Source: RGIG8775 sp045612185
Lineage (GTDB): Bacteria; Bacillota; Clostridia; Oscillospirales; CAG-272
Direction of reading: 5' to 3'
Assembly (NCBI GenBank): GCA_045612185.1
Contig: JAZKYO010000115.1
Location: 1-12,135, forward strand
Length of the DNA: 12,135 nucleotides
Shown: piece after piece, positions 12,059 through 12,135 of the stretch
How the letters are laid out: every line of letters begins with the position of its first letter
How positions within the stretch are numbered: the first letter of the stretch is position 1
Notes under the pieces: model-generated
The model's input: only the letters and a program-made list of their open reading frames with translations
What the model was told of the DNA's origin: nothing
Database searches by the model: none
Position numbers and translations under genes: made by a program

Positions 12059-12135
12059 ATAAATTTTGTGTTTTATCTCTGCCACAGAGGGAGTTTGCGT
12101 TTTGATTAGTTTATCAAATTGTGGTTTGTCGGTAT
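12059..12135. other. AT-rich presumed upstream regulatory region of the operon
   Basis: No gene is seen between the EutS/PduU start and the window edge. This part holds a small hairpin (CTCTG-CCA-CAGAG, 12077-12089), an inverted repeat (TTTGAT-6 nt-ATCAAA, 12101-12118) that could be an operator, and a third TGTGGTTT (12120-12127). I could not identify a convincing promoter, although one for eutS-eutP is expected here or just outside. Confidence 0.4.

Overview
The window carries one complete bacterial microcompartment (BMC) operon. All seventeen genes lie on the minus strand and are read from about 11.94 kb down to 0.2 kb. Gene families, good AGGAGG-type ribosome sites, a consensus sigma-A promoter and moderate GC with AT-rich gaps suggest an anaerobic Clostridia-type Firmicute, probably gut-associated. 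The taxonomy is inference from these features only.

Layout in transcription order. (1) 12135-11938: untranslated, with a palindromic repeat. (2) A small head module: a EutS/PduU-type shell protein with a TTG start, and a EutP/PduV-type GTPase overlapping it by 4 nt. (3) A near-consensus promoter (TTGACA-17-TATTAT), then the cargo genes: class II sugar-phosphate aldolase, PduO-C/GlcG-like protein, zinc-type medium-chain dehydrogenase. (4) Five BMC-H shell genes: one with an unusual pore loop, three near-identical PduA-type copies, and one with a Lys/Ala/Glu-rich tail. (5) A hairpin-rich gap, then BMC-P (EutN), PduS-type flavin/Fe-S protein, PduT-type BMC-T and a DeoR-type repressor. (6) A gap with a second copy of the repeat, then acetate kinase, PduP-type CoA-acylating aldehyde dehydrogenase, PduL phosphotransacylase and a strong terminator at 186-214. 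(7) 1-185: short hairpins, no gene.

Proposed joint function (inference from families). The aldolase splits a ketose-1-phosphate, most likely L-fuculose- or L-rhamnulose-1-phosphate, to DHAP and lactaldehyde. Part of the aldehyde is oxidised by PduP to an acyl-CoA. PduL converts this to acyl-phosphate and recycles CoA inside the shell, and the kinase makes ATP and the acid outside. The dehydrogenase reduces the rest (lactaldehyde to 1,2-propanediol) and recycles NAD+. Five enzymes carry short amphipathic segments of the encapsulation-peptide type, at the N-terminus in four and at the C-terminus in the aldolase.

Most notable: no glycyl-radical dehydratase, activase or B12-dependent diol dehydratase is present, although both ends of the operon seem to be in view. 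The aldolase would then be the aldehyde-generating signature enzyme. PduS, PduT and a PduO-C-like protein, known from B12 propanediol compartments, are kept without any B12 enzyme, which suggests a redox role independent of B12.
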